From UBA1219 sp045601425 (GTDB lineage: Bacteria; Bacteroidota; Bacteroidia; Bacteroidales; P3), in assembly GCA_045601425.1 (NCBI GenBank), contig JAZRZP010000045.1:1-37854 (forward strand): a stretch of 37,854 bases of DNA, written 5' to 3'. A model generated the notes under the pieces. That model saw nothing but the letters and a program-made list of their open reading frames with translations, was not told where the DNA came from and did no database searches. The position numbers and the translations under genes are program-made. Shown piece after piece: positions 1 to 7,920 of the stretch. Within the stretch, counting starts at the first letter, position 1. The number at the start of each line of letters is the position of its first letter.

Positions 1-32
1 TCCGCCGCCTGTTTTCATTGCTCTGTCGCTTA

Positions 33-48
33 TACGCTGGAAAGCGTA
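33..48 (-). terminator. Small hairpin just after the transglutaminase-like gene
   Basis: A perfect 6-bp stem (TACGCT / AGCGTA) with a four-base loop lies immediately downstream of the stop codon of the minus-strand gene ending at position 50. There is no U tract after it on the minus strand, so a role as an intrinsic terminator is uncertain. The rest of bases 1-49 shows nothing else I can identify. Confidence 0.3.
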
Positions 49-49
49 A

Positions 50-2419
50 CTATTTTTTTACTATTTTCTGTACCATTCCGGCACATTTTACAACGTAAAC
101 TCCGGCTTTCAGGTCACTGACATCCATGCTGCCGCCGAGCAGTTTGTGGGTCTTTATCAGACTGCCAGAGAGGTCGTAAAGTTCCACGTCAAGGTCGGAG
201 CTTGCACTGCCGTTTACCGAGAAGTTTATGAGTCCGGAAGTCGGGTTGGGGTATATTTTGAACTTTGGAGTTTCAACATCATTCAAACCGATAACATCGT
301 CGAACGATGCTCCGTTTATTATACCGGCACCGTATTCGAGTTCCACGCAGTTGTTGTAGTTGGTGTTGTTTGCCAGAACTATGTATGTAACTCCCGAGGA
401 GTGTACTGGAATCTTGGCACTGCCTTCGTGGATCTGACCGAAGAAGTATTCTGCATTTGCCGATCCGTTGCTTCTGGTACGGAATTTGTCGATTTCGTTG
501 GCACCTACGGCGTACACGCTGACTTTGGAGGGAGTTCCGGTGCGGTCGTAGAATGTTCCGCCTTGAGCATCGGTGGGTTTTACGTCCGATGTTATATTGC
601 TGGCTCTCACCGATATTTCGAGGCTTTTGGAAGCATCGTATTCGTTCTGGGCTGCGTTTATGCTGTCGCGTTTCGACGACGCTGTGCGCGTGTATTTCAA
701 TGTCTTGTTGTAGGCACGTCCGGGTACTGCCGAACCGTTGGCTATCAGGAGCGAGGTGAGTCCAGAAGTTGGGTAGTATCCGAGTTTCTGGTGATAAGCT
801 CTTGCGAGGTATTTCTTCCCGCTGCCCAAGTCAAGGTGAGCTTCGCCGTCGGCGTTGGTCCATACATAGCCGCAGAGGTTGGTGTCGGGGTTGGTTGTGG
901 AGTATTGGGTGCATACCGAGTATATCGAGATGCGTGCACCGTCAACGGGGTTGTTGTCTTTGTCGCGGACTTTGAGAGTTATGCTGCATGCAGTATCTTC
1001 GGAATATGTCTTGGAAAGGTTTATCAGAGTGCCGTCGGGGACTTTTCCGTAGACGTAAGAGCTTACCCAGCCGTAGCCGCCGTTTTTCTGCATGTTGGTC
1101 ATGCCCCAGTAGTAGGGACGGTTGGCAGAAAGTCCTCCGCGGAAGAATTCGAAGTGGTGCCATACATCGTCGCCTCCGTCGTTGATGGCGGCCCATACGT
1201 GGTCGTCACAGAGGTCGCTCACGTGCATGCACGGTATGAGGGCAGTGCGTGCCGAAGCAACTACGGTAATGGCGTCTTCGTGGCAGTTGCCCACATGTTT
1301 GTTGGCTATCTGGTTGGCTTGCGACGGGCGTGTGTCGGAAGCCGATGTCACATCTTGGGGAACAAGCCGCGAAGCCCAGTTGCCAAGCACGTCGAGTGCT
1401 CCCTGCGAAGAGGAGAAGTTGCGGTTGAAGAAATATATGGTAGTGCGTTCGTCCCAGAGGTATTCTGGCATCTGCATGAGTTTGCCGAGACGCTGTACGG
1501 TGTCAATGGTCACAGTCTGACGTGTGCCGCTCGAATTGATGGCGGGATTTCCGGTTCTGTTTACACGCTGATAGTTGTGCGAAGGGTCGGGGTTGTTCCA
1601 AAGGTAGTTTCGCCAAGTGTATCCCCATGTGCGGTTTTCGCGGTACGTGGAACTTGAGAAGTCGCGGAGAAGCAGGGCTTCGTCGTAGATTTTAGGCATT
1701 ACGATGAACATGTAGTAATAGTACCGATCGGCTTCGCGCCAGATATAATTGGAACCTTGTTTTATGCGGTATTCGGTTGTGGTGTACCAGTCGCTGGTGT
1801 TGGTGTCGCCGTATTCTTTCAGACGGACGTATTTCAGTGAGTCGGCAGACCTGTATATGAGTTCGGCGTTGCTTTTGAACGAAGCCCAGTCGGTGGCAAG
1901 GTTGAATCCGTTGTTGGTGAGTACTTCCGTTGCCAGATAGGTGCATTGGTAAGCAACTTCGTCAAGGTATTTCTTGGGCGTGCCGTTGAGCAGTGTTATC
2001 ATCTGCTGGCGGTAACTGCTGTTGAGCTGGCGCAGTTTGAACCTGAGGTCGTTCTGCAGCCATTTCGGAACACGGGCAATGGCATTTTCTATGTCGGAAG
2101 AAAGTGCTATGTGCGTGCTGTCGTCGGTCACTGTGCCGTTCTCCACTTTCAGTATCACCGACTCGCCGGGCTTCAGTATGCGTTTGCTGGTGAGTGCGGA
2201 CTTGTCTGATTTGGTGGTGGTCATCAGCATTGACGGTGCGTCAATGTCTTCATCGTTTACCGAAACGACAGGAAGGTGCACGGTGCCTTCTCCCATCGGA
2301 TTGTAGGTGTTTTTTATTCCGTTTACGGAACCGGCCTTGTTTATTGTTATGTGTTCTGTTTGTGCGCTGATTTGCTGGAAAACAACCAGTAACGCGATTG
2401 CCAAAAATATTTTTTTCAT
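50..2419 (-). CDS. Secreted transglutaminase-like protein with T9SS sorting domain
   Basis: The 789-residue product starts with a signal peptide (MKKIFLAIALLVVF...ISAQ, about 20 residues). Around residues 375-425 it has a transglutaminase-like core: Cys379 in GNCHED, His407 in DDHVWAAI, and an acidic residue in HHFEFF near 424, which fit the Cys-His-Asp/Glu triad. Around residues 480-560 is a segment with the 'DKDNNPVDGARI...TNADGEAHLDL' pattern of carboxypeptidase-regulatory/CNA-B-like beta domains. The last 70 residues read as a type A T9SS C-terminal domain (IYPNPTSG, then YDLSG and LKAGVYVVK). The inference is export through Sec, then T9SS, to the surface, where it may act as a cysteine peptidase or amidase; the substrate cannot be read. 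Its own promoter lies upstream at 2455-2462. Confidence 0.85.
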   Translation of the reverse strand: MKKIFLAIALLVVFQQISAQTEHITINKAGSVNGIKNTYNPMGEGTVHLPVVSVNDEDIDAPSMLMTTTKSDKSALTSKRILKPGESVILKVENGTVTDDSTHIALSSDIENAIARVPKWLQNDLRFKLRQLNSSYRQQMITLLNGTPKKYLDEVAYQCTYLATEVLTNNGFNLATDWASFKSNAELIYRSADSLKYVRLKEYGDTNTSDWYTTTEYRIKQGSNYIWREADRYYYYMFIVMPKIYDEALLLRDFSSSTYRENRTWGYTWRNYLWNNPDPSHNYQRVNRTGNPAINSSGTRQTVTIDTVQRLGKLMQMPEYLWDERTTIYFFNRNFSSSQGALDVLGNWASRLVPQDVTSASDTRPSQANQIANKHVGNCHEDAITVVASARTALIPCMHVSDLCDDHVWAAINDGGDDVWHHFEFFRGGLSANRPYYWGMTNMQKNGGYGWVSSYVYGKVPDGTLINLSKTYSEDTACSITLKVRDKDNNPVDGARISIYSVCTQYSTTNPDTNLCGYVWTNADGEAHLDLGSGKKYLARAYHQKLGYYPTSGLTSLLIANGSAVPGRAYNKTLKYTRTASSKRDSINAAQNEYDASKSLEISVRASNITSDVKPTDAQGGTFYDRTGTPSKVSVYAVGANEIDKFRTRSNGSANAEYFFGQIHEGSAKIPVHSSGVTYIVLANNTNYNNCVELEYGAGIINGASFDDVIGLNDVETPKFKIYPNPTSGLINFSVNGSASSDLDVELYDLSGSLIKTHKLLGGSMDVSDLKAGVYVVKCAGMVQKIVKK

Positions 2420-2454
2420 GTCGTAGCGATTTTTTTTCTTGTAAAAATTTTATG

Positions 2455-2462
2455 CAAAGATA
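2455..2462 (-). promoter_or_regulatory. Bacteroidota -7 promoter box (TATCTTTG) of the transglutaminase-like gene
   Basis: On the minus strand TATCTTTG matches the TAnnTTTG -7 consensus of this phylum. It lies about 36 bases before the start codon at 2419 and just after the end of the tcdA gene. No clear TTTG -33 box is visible at 19-21 bases. Confidence 0.6.
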
Positions 2463-2494
2463 CGATTTTTTTCTGGAATGAGGTAAAAAATGAT

Positions 2495-3217
2495 TTAAAA
2501 TGTTCCCTGTCCGGAGTGCCCCGTCAGGTCGCGGATGACGACGGATGCACAGAAACATCCGAATATGGCTGGCAGGTATGATATGGTTCCTATGGTGGTG
2601 CGTTTGTTGGTGGAATGGTCCTCGATACATGCCTGTGCGGGAACCTGTTCGGGTGAAAAGACGGTTTTGAACCCTGTCTTTATCCCGAGGTGGCTCAATC
2701 GTTTGCGAACCATGTGTGCGAGAGGGCAGTGGTGCGATTTCGATATGTCGTTCACCTGCACCTGCGAGGGGTCGAGTTTGCCGGCACTGCCCATGGAACT
2801 TACAAGAGGGTAGCCTTTCTGCAGGGTGTGGTATATGAGAAATACTTTCGGGGAAAGGGTGTCGATGGCATCCACGACATAGCTGTACCGATGCATGTCG
2901 AGTATATCTGTTGTTCTGTTGTCGCGGAGAAACTCGTTGTAAACGTGCAGCTTGCAGTCGGGGTTTATGTCGTGCAGACGTGCTTCCAGCACTTTGGCTT
3001 TGGGCAGGCCTATTGTGGAGTCGAGTGCTATTATCTGCCGGTTTTTGTTGGACACGGAGACGGTGTCACCATCAACGATTGTGAGTTCCCCGATGCCGGC
3101 GCGGCAGAGCTGTTCGGCGGCATAACTTCCGACTCCGCCCAGCCCTACAATCAGGACGTGTGCGGATTGGAGCTTTATCATGTCTTGCTGCAAAAGTAAT
3201 CTGGTTCTTGCGTGCAT
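2495..3217 (-). CDS. tcdA: tRNA threonylcarbamoyladenosine dehydratase, TcdA/CsdL type
   Basis: The 240-residue protein belongs to the ThiF/MoeB/E1 family. The N-terminal RTRLLL segment is followed by the nucleotide-binding glycine motif GLGGVGSYAAE (residues about 26-36), then the acidic VDGD and the NKNRQI segment typical of TcdA/YgdL. Known role: ATP-dependent cyclisation of t6A37 to ct6A in tRNAs reading ANN codons. The C-terminal part keeps SMGSAGKLDPS and the region around FSPEQVP. It is slightly shorter than the E. coli protein of about 268 residues. The start codon lies one base beyond the stop of the upstream helicase-nuclease gene (TGA-C-ATG arrangement), so translation is probably coupled. 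This also settles the start. It has no promoter of its own. Confidence 0.88.
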   Translation of the reverse strand: MHARTRLLLQQDMIKLQSAHVLIVGLGGVGSYAAEQLCRAGIGELTIVDGDTVSVSNKNRQIIALDSTIGLPKAKVLEARLHDINPDCKLHVYNEFLRDNRTTDILDMHRYSYVVDAIDTLSPKVFLIYHTLQKGYPLVSSMGSAGKLDPSQVQVNDISKSHHCPLAHMVRKRLSHLGIKTGFKTVFSPEQVPAQACIEDHSTNKRTTIGTISYLPAIFGCFCASVVIRDLTGHSGQGTF

Positions 3218-3218
3218 G

Positions 3219-6200
3219 TCATATTTCTTTTATTTCGCAACCGTCAATGCGGATATACAGAAGAAAACCTCTGATGTTTTCGTATCCCATGGCGGCAAGG
3301 GCTGATTTGTAAGTTTTTATCTGTTCGGTGTATTTGGTTTCTTCATGCCCTGTCTTGTAATCCACAATCCATGTCTCGCCTTGGGCCAAGACAATGCGGT
3401 CGGGGCGGCAGGTAATCTGTTCCCCGTTTTTAAACAGTATCTCGCACTCATTTTTTGATTCGAATTCGGGGTTGAAGAAGCATTTTGTGTTCGGGTCGGA
3501 CAATATCCCGTTTATAAGTTCCGTCACTTTTCCCCGGAATTTCCGGTCGTAACGGTGCAGTCTGAAGTGGTCATCGAGAAGTCTGTCAATGTCGGTATTG
3601 CCTTCGATTTTGGAAAGTATGTCGTGTACAATGAGTCCGACCAGCTGTTCGTCGCTTTTCGACAGCCGTCTTATATCGGAAAGGAGTATTTTGTGGCTGT
3701 CGCTTTTCCAATATACGGAGTCGTTTTGTTGCAGAATAACGGGAGCCGCCGTCTCGTGGTCGGCACCGTTTTCTATTTTTTTGTCACCGAAATCCCCCAG
3801 ACGGAAGACGGAGACAGACTGATTCTGGTCGTCCGTAAGATTGTCGGCAACACTGATTTCAGTCTTTGTGAAACCGTTGTTGCTGCAAGGAGCATAGTCG
3901 TATATTATTTTTCTTATGTCGAACACAGGTGTGGATTTCGATTTGCTCTGCGTTATGTCGGTGCACAGTATGTGCAGCCGCTGTATTGGACGGGTAAAGG
4001 CGACATACAGGGAGTTCAATTCGTCGAGGATGTATTTCTGCTTTTCGGTTCTGTAGTCATCCGCGAACGTCGATTTTTCCATATCCGAGGAACAGTTTAC
4101 CAACCCTATGGGCAGAGATACGTTTTTGTCGTCGGGGCGTACCCATATCTGGTTTTTTCTGAGCTTGTCGGGATTTTTCACGTAGCATATTACGGCAGAG
4201 AATTCGAGACCTTTTGACTTGTGTATGCTCATGAAGCGTATCGCATCGGTGTTTTCGGAAGTCTGGGTTGTCAGAATCTTGAATCTGTCGTCGAGCCACG
4301 AAATGAATTCTGTCAGGTTCTGTGTGTGGCAGTTGCAGTACGACAGCGTCTGGTTCATGAAACTGAGTATGTAGTTGTCCGGTCCGATGCCGAGAATCCG
4401 TATTATTTCGCATACGCAGTCGTACAGAGTGTAGGTGCGTATTTTTTCGTAGTCGAATTCCGGCAGAAGGTTTTCCATAACCTCCCGTAATGACTTTTTG
4501 CCCAAAAATATCTCTTCAGGAGCAAATGCTGCATCCCGTTTTTGCAGGTATTCGCAGATTTCGAGTTTGGCATTACCGTCACGTTCGTCGTTGATGAACT
4601 TCAAAAACGACATTATTATTCCGACTTCCCTGCTGTTGGAGAGTTTCAGCGCTTCGGCAGAAGAAAACTTCAGCCCCAGAGGGTGTTCGTTGTCATTGTC
4701 GATGAGCAGAAGGTTTTTCGCTATTTCGCACAGGTCGTTGTTGTTGCGCGTGAGTATTGCTATGTCTTTTTGCAGGTATTTTTTCGACAATAGGTCTTTT
4801 ATGATATCGTAAACCTGTCCGTAGAGGCATTCCTTGTATTCTTTGTTGGGAAGCAATGTTATTTCCACGGCACCGCCGGGTTTACCGGATGTTTTCTGAA
4901 AAAGGGCAGGGGGGTCTTGCTCTCCGTCGGGATTGCCTGTGTATATGTCACCCAGAAGTCCGGAATATCCGGATGTTTCTTTCAGAGACTTCACTGCGTG
5001 CTGAAAAAAACGGTTGTTGAAATTCACAATGTTGTCGAAGGTGCGGAAGTTGTGCTCAAGCACAATTTCGTTGCCTTCCGAGTGGATTTTTCTCTGATGG
5101 GATTTCATTATCGGGTTTGCCTGCTGCTGACGGAGAATGTTCTGGAACTGCTCCACGTCGCCCTGCCGGAATCTGTAGATGGCCTGTTTGCCGTCGCCAA
5201 CTACAAGTGAGAAATGCCCTTCGCTGAGACCGTTTGAAACGAGCGGCATCAGGTTCTGCCACTGCATTACCGAGGTGTCCTGAAATTCATCGATGAGTAT
5301 GTGTTTGTAACGTGACCCGATACGCTCGAATATGAACGGGGCGTCTTCCTCCTGAACTATGTCGGAAATGCGTTTGTTGTTTTCTGAAATGTGCAACAGT
5401 CTGTTTTCGGCATAATACTCTTCCACTTTCTTGTTCACCTCGTTCAGAAGCGATACGGAAAACAGCGTCTTGCGAAGTGCTTCGTCGGAGCGGTAAACGG
5501 TGACCGTGTCATTGATTTTATTGTAAGTGTCCAGTATCTCTTTTGTCAGTTCCGGATTTTCTTGCCCGCTGAAGAAGTCTGAATTTTTGATCTGATCTTT
5601 TTGGGTATTCGTCAGCTCTGCCAAAATGTCGTTTCCGTTGATTTTGTCAAAATACGACTTTATGCCCCGCGATTTACCCCTCAGGTCGTTTACGTTGAGT
5701 TTGGCCGAGATGGCACCAGCCAAGTCCCGTACCTCTTTTTCACGTTGTGTTTTCAGAACCTTCAGTTGATCGTAGCATTTTTTGTAGTCTGTTTGGGTTA
5801 TGGAACCGAGTTTTTCGAGTATTTCGGCCGACGATTCACTGAAAATGATGCTTTTGGCACGGTCATATATTTTTCTTCTGAGGTTGTAGCCTCCGCCGTC
5901 TTCCATCTCCGATTCGGCGAAGTTTATCATGAGTTCTGTGAGTTCGGCGGTGCTCATTCCCAAGTCATCCATCAGAGCGTCGATGGATTTGCAGAGAATT
6001 TCATTCGTGTCGAGTTCCAGTTCGAATCCCGGAGAAAGTCCTAGATCTATTGCGAAAGTCCGTACCAGACGGTGCATGAAACTATCGATGGTACTTATGG
6101 AGAAATCGGAGTAATGGTGCAGTATTTCGGCTTCCATGATTCCCGCCCTTGCCGCAAGTTCCTCGGGCGTGCAGTTCATGTCCTTGCACAGCATGTCAGG

Positions 6201-6470
6201 TATGCTGTTTTCTTTGAAAGGCGTCTTTTTCATCACCGACAGCTCTTTCAGTACGCGTTTTTTCATTTCCGTGGTGGCCTTGTTGGTGAAAGTGATGGCC
6301 AGAATGCTCTTGAAGTTGCTTCGAGCATCGTCTTCGCTGCCGAGCCTTGCTGTGCCGCTTTCATCTGCGGCAAGTCTCTGATTCTGAAGGGAAAGTCTGA
6401 GGTATTCCTTTACCAGAGTGAAGGTCTTCCCTGAACCTGCCGAAGCTCTGTACACTGCAAATTTTTTCAT
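3219..6470 (-). CDS. UvrD/RecB-family helicase with C-terminal PD-(D/E)XK nuclease, AddA-like
   Basis: The 1083-residue product has the full set of SF1A helicase motifs: Walker A ASAGSGKTF (residues 9-17), Ia ITFTNKAT, motif II IDEFQDTS, III VVGDGKQAIYRFR, IV/EHNFRT, V SIHKSKGLEF and VI LYVAFTRP. The C-terminus carries a RecB-type nuclease: GEQITCRPDR with Asp1024, then DYKTG with Asp1037 and Lys1039, then a Q-x3-Y element. This is the AddA/RecB subunit layout for double-strand-break end processing. The usual AddB-like partner nuclease is not adjacent; the neighbour upstream is the divergent sigma factor gene. The gene leads a minus-strand unit with tcdA. A TATTTTTG box at 6524-6531 probably drives it. 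Confidence 0.88.
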   Translation of the reverse strand: MKKFAVYRASAGSGKTFTLVKEYLRLSLQNQRLAADESGTARLGSEDDARSNFKSILAITFTNKATTEMKKRVLKELSVMKKTPFKENSIPDMLCKDMNCTPEELAARAGIMEAEILHHYSDFSISTIDSFMHRLVRTFAIDLGLSPGFELELDTNEILCKSIDALMDDLGMSTAELTELMINFAESEMEDGGGYNLRRKIYDRAKSIIFSESSAEILEKLGSITQTDYKKCYDQLKVLKTQREKEVRDLAGAISAKLNVNDLRGKSRGIKSYFDKINGNDILAELTNTQKDQIKNSDFFSGQENPELTKEILDTYNKINDTVTVYRSDEALRKTLFSVSLLNEVNKKVEEYYAENRLLHISENNKRISDIVQEEDAPFIFERIGSRYKHILIDEFQDTSVMQWQNLMPLVSNGLSEGHFSLVVGDGKQAIYRFRQGDVEQFQNILRQQQANPIMKSHQRKIHSEGNEIVLEHNFRTFDNIVNFNNRFFQHAVKSLKETSGYSGLLGDIYTGNPDGEQDPPALFQKTSGKPGGAVEITLLPNKEYKECLYGQVYDIIKDLLSKKYLQKDIAILTRNNNDLCEIAKNLLLIDNDNEHPLGLKFSSAEALKLSNSREVGIIMSFLKFINDERDGNAKLEICEYLQKRDAAFAPEEIFLGKKSLREVMENLLPEFDYEKIRTYTLYDCVCEIIRILGIGPDNYILSFMNQTLSYCNCHTQNLTEFISWLDDRFKILTTQTSENTDAIRFMSIHKSKGLEFSAVICYVKNPDKLRKNQIWVRPDDKNVSLPIGLVNCSSDMEKSTFADDYRTEKQKYILDELNSLYVAFTRPIQRLHILCTDITQSKSKSTPVFDIRKIIYDYAPCSNNGFTKTEISVADNLTDDQNQSVSVFRLGDFGDKKIENGADHETAAPVILQQNDSVYWKSDSHKILLSDIRRLSKSDEQLVGLIVHDILSKIEGNTDIDRLLDDHFRLHRYDRKFRGKVTELINGILSDPNTKCFFNPEFESKNECEILFKNGEQITCRPDRIVLAQGETWIVDYKTGHEETKYTEQIKTYKSALAAMGYENIRGFLLYIRIDGCEIKEI

Positions 6471-6523
6471 AATTCCGTATTTTTTAATTCGTTACACTTG
6501 TGGAAAACTGCATTCCCATTCTG

Positions 6524-6531
6524 CAAAAATA
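6524..6531 (-). promoter_or_regulatory. -7 promoter box (TATTTTTG) of the AddA-like gene
   Basis: TATTTTTG on the minus strand lies 54 bases before the start at 6470. A TTTG at 6556-6559 sits 24 bases upstream, slightly longer than the usual 19-21 spacing. Confidence 0.5.
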
Positions 6532-6565
6532 CTATTTATTTTTCGATTTTTTTTACAAAAAATGC

Positions 6566-6602
6566 ATTCTGCGAAAAAAAAATCATTTTTTTTTTGCAGA
6601 AT
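6566..6602. repeat. A/T-rich hairpin between the divergent AddA-like and sigma factor genes
   Basis: ATTCTGC at 6566-6572 and GCAGAAT at 6596-6602 form a perfect inverted repeat. They enclose an A tract (6574-6582) and a T tract (6586-6595), so the whole forms a stem of about 16 bp with one bulge. The same ATTCTGC-A(n) string occurs at 6518-6528 over the promoter of the leftward gene. Confidence 0.6.
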
Positions 6603-6640
6603 AATGAAACCTTTTCTCAAAAAATACGAAAAAAGGCAAG

Positions 6641-6667
6641 CGTGTCTTTCGCAAAAAAAAAGACACG
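6641..6667 (+). promoter_or_regulatory. Hairpin in the leader of the first sigma factor gene
   Basis: CGTGTCTTT (6641-6649) pairs perfectly with AAAGACACG (6659-6667) around a nine-base A-rich loop, 54 bases before the start codon. It could be a 5' UTR structure or an operator. I could not place a TAnnTTTG promoter for this gene with confidence. Confidence 0.5.
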
Positions 6668-6721
6668 TTATTGTCAGATATATTCAATTTGTTGATATTA
6701 AATTAAATCTGGATTAGATAC

Positions 6722-7582
6722 ATGAGGCAGTTAAAGATTACCAATTCCATTACCAACCGAGATTCAATATCGTTGGACGAGTATTTGAAAGAAATCTGTA
6801 AAATTCCGCTGTTGTCGTCGGAAGAAGAGGTGGTGCTTGCCCAAAAAATAAGGCAGGGCGATCAGGCGGCTCTCAACCGGCTAGTGGAAGCCAATCTACG
6901 TTTTGTGGTTTCGGTTGCAAAACAGTACCAGAGTCAGGGGCTTGCGTTGCTCGACCTCGTCAATGAGGGCAACGTGGGGCTCGTGAAGGCGGCAAGGCGT
7001 TTCGACGAAACACGCGGGTTCAGGTTCATATCGTATGCCGTATGGTGGATACGCCAGTCCATACTGCAGGCCATTGCCGAAAACTCTCGTATGGTACGTC
7101 TCCCATCCAACCAGCTCGGTGCCATGAACAAGGTCAAGAAAGAAATTGCCCGTCTGGAACAGGAACTGCAGAGAGCACCTTCGGAAGAAGAACTCGCCGA
7201 ACTGCTCGATATCCCGCAGGAAAAAATTAAAAATCTGCTCGGCTATCAGGGCCGTCACATATCCATCGACGCACCTCTGGCCACCGACGAGGAGGTCAAT
7301 TTTGCCGACGTACTCCCCAACGAAGATACTCCCCCCACCGACGAAAGCCTGATGAAGGAATCGCTTTCGCTCGAAATAGAACGCTCGCTGTCCTCTCTGC
7401 CCGACAATGAACGGAACATAATAAAAATGTATTTCGGCATAGGCCTGCCCAATCCGCTCAGCCTTGACGAGATTGCCATGAAATTCGACTTCACCCGCGA
7501 ACGCGTGCGTCAGATAAAGGAAAAAGGACTGAAACATCTGAAAAACAGTTCCAAAAGCAAAAATCTGAAAGCTTATCTGTAA
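6722..7582 (+). CDS. rpoD: RpoD-type (sigma-70 family) RNA polymerase sigma factor, first copy
   Basis: The 286-residue sigma factor has the short Bacteroidota architecture: no region 1.1, and it starts directly with MRQLKIT. Region 1.2 is near residues 18-50. Region 2 includes NLRFVVSVAKQYQ and the core and -10 recognition segment FISYAVWWIRQSI. Region 3 follows, and region 4 ends with DEIAMKFDFTRERVRQIKEKG. The usual family C-terminus is preserved (SKSKNLKAYL). It is about 85% identical (42 differences in 286, no gaps, hand count) to the gene directly downstream. Many differences are conservative, such as K/R, V/I and D/E. The region 4 helix-turn-helix is almost identical, so both probably see the same -33 element. 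It may be the housekeeping sigma or one of two paralogues of it. Confidence 0.9.
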   Translation: MRQLKITNSITNRDSISLDEYLKEICKIPLLSSEEEVVLAQKIRQGDQAALNRLVEANLRFVVSVAKQYQSQGLALLDLVNEGNVGLVKAARRFDETRGFRFISYAVWWIRQSILQAIAENSRMVRLPSNQLGAMNKVKKEIARLEQELQRAPSEEELAELLDIPQEKIKNLLGYQGRHISIDAPLATDEEVNFADVLPNEDTPPTDESLMKESLSLEIERSLSSLPDNERNIIKMYFGIGLPNPLSLDEIAMKFDFTRERVRQIKEKGLKHLKNSSKSKNLKAYL

Positions 7583-7790
7583 TGCCTGCCGTGCATTTGC
7601 GGCAAACTGTCTCTGCCGGTTGTGAGCAGAAACTGCCCTCCGATGAACCTACAGCGGAGCGTTTCACTGCATGTCGCATCTGTCTCGTTTTCTGTAGAAT
7701 GCAGCGCCGCCGGACTGCACATGCCATCTCCTGCGGATATTCTCCGTCGGATGCGGCTGAAGGTATGGAGAATGTCTCGCTTACATGAAA
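7583..7790 (+). other. Non-coding spacer between the two sigma factor genes
   Basis: This stretch and the leader that follows total 338 bases without a convincing gene. It is richer in G+C than the other intergenic regions here and has no obvious intrinsic terminator after the first sigma gene. It has only short inverted repeats (TGCCG/CGGCA near the start). Read-through into the second gene is possible. Confidence 0.5.
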
Positions 7791-7852
7791 TTTTTTGCAT
7801 TATAATGTAACCTTTTTGCAAAAAAAACGAAAAAGTCATGTGTGCTTTCCCC
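7791..7852 (+). repeat. Leader block repeated upstream of both sigma factor genes
   Basis: Starting with TTTTTTGCA, about 60 bases here align with 6593-6652 upstream of the first sigma gene. Shared elements are TAATG-AACCTTTT, a run of As, ACGAAAAA and GTGT-CTTTC. The duplication therefore included upstream regulatory DNA, and this part stayed more similar than the rest of the spacer. Its function is unknown. Confidence 0.6.
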
Positions 7853-7872
7853 GAAAAGGAAACCGTCATGCT

Positions 7873-7900
7873 TTTGGGATTAGCAGCTTGTTTACATTTG
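7873..7900 (+). promoter_or_regulatory. Candidate promoter of the second sigma factor gene
   Basis: TTTG at 7873-7876 and TACATTTG at 7893-7900 resemble the -33/-7 pair. The spacer is 16 bases, shorter than the usual 19-21. The start codon follows 20 bases after the -7 box. Confidence 0.45.
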
Positions 7901-7920
7901 AGAAAACAGGAATTAAAGAT

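Noticed and set aside
146..1657. 503-codon open frame on the plus strand
   Set aside because: It lies antisense to the transglutaminase-like gene, whose signal peptide, core motifs and T9SS domain are unmistakable. The frame reads as valine/cysteine-rich nonsense and has no promoter.
7801..7807. TATAATG as an E. coli-type -10 box for the second sigma gene
   Set aside because: There is no matching -35 element, and other promoters here follow the Bacteroidota TTTG/TAnnTTTG consensus. A, T-rich chance matches are expected.
7582..7869. Short frames in the sigma spacer (plus from 7582, minus 7573-7869)
   Set aside because: The composition is Arg/Ser/Cys-rich, with no start context, and they overlap the conserved leader block. 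I treat the spacer as non-coding.
7795..7920. N-terminal extension of the second sigma factor
   Set aside because: The first copy starts at the equivalent of 7921 and the extension would cover the leader and promoter.
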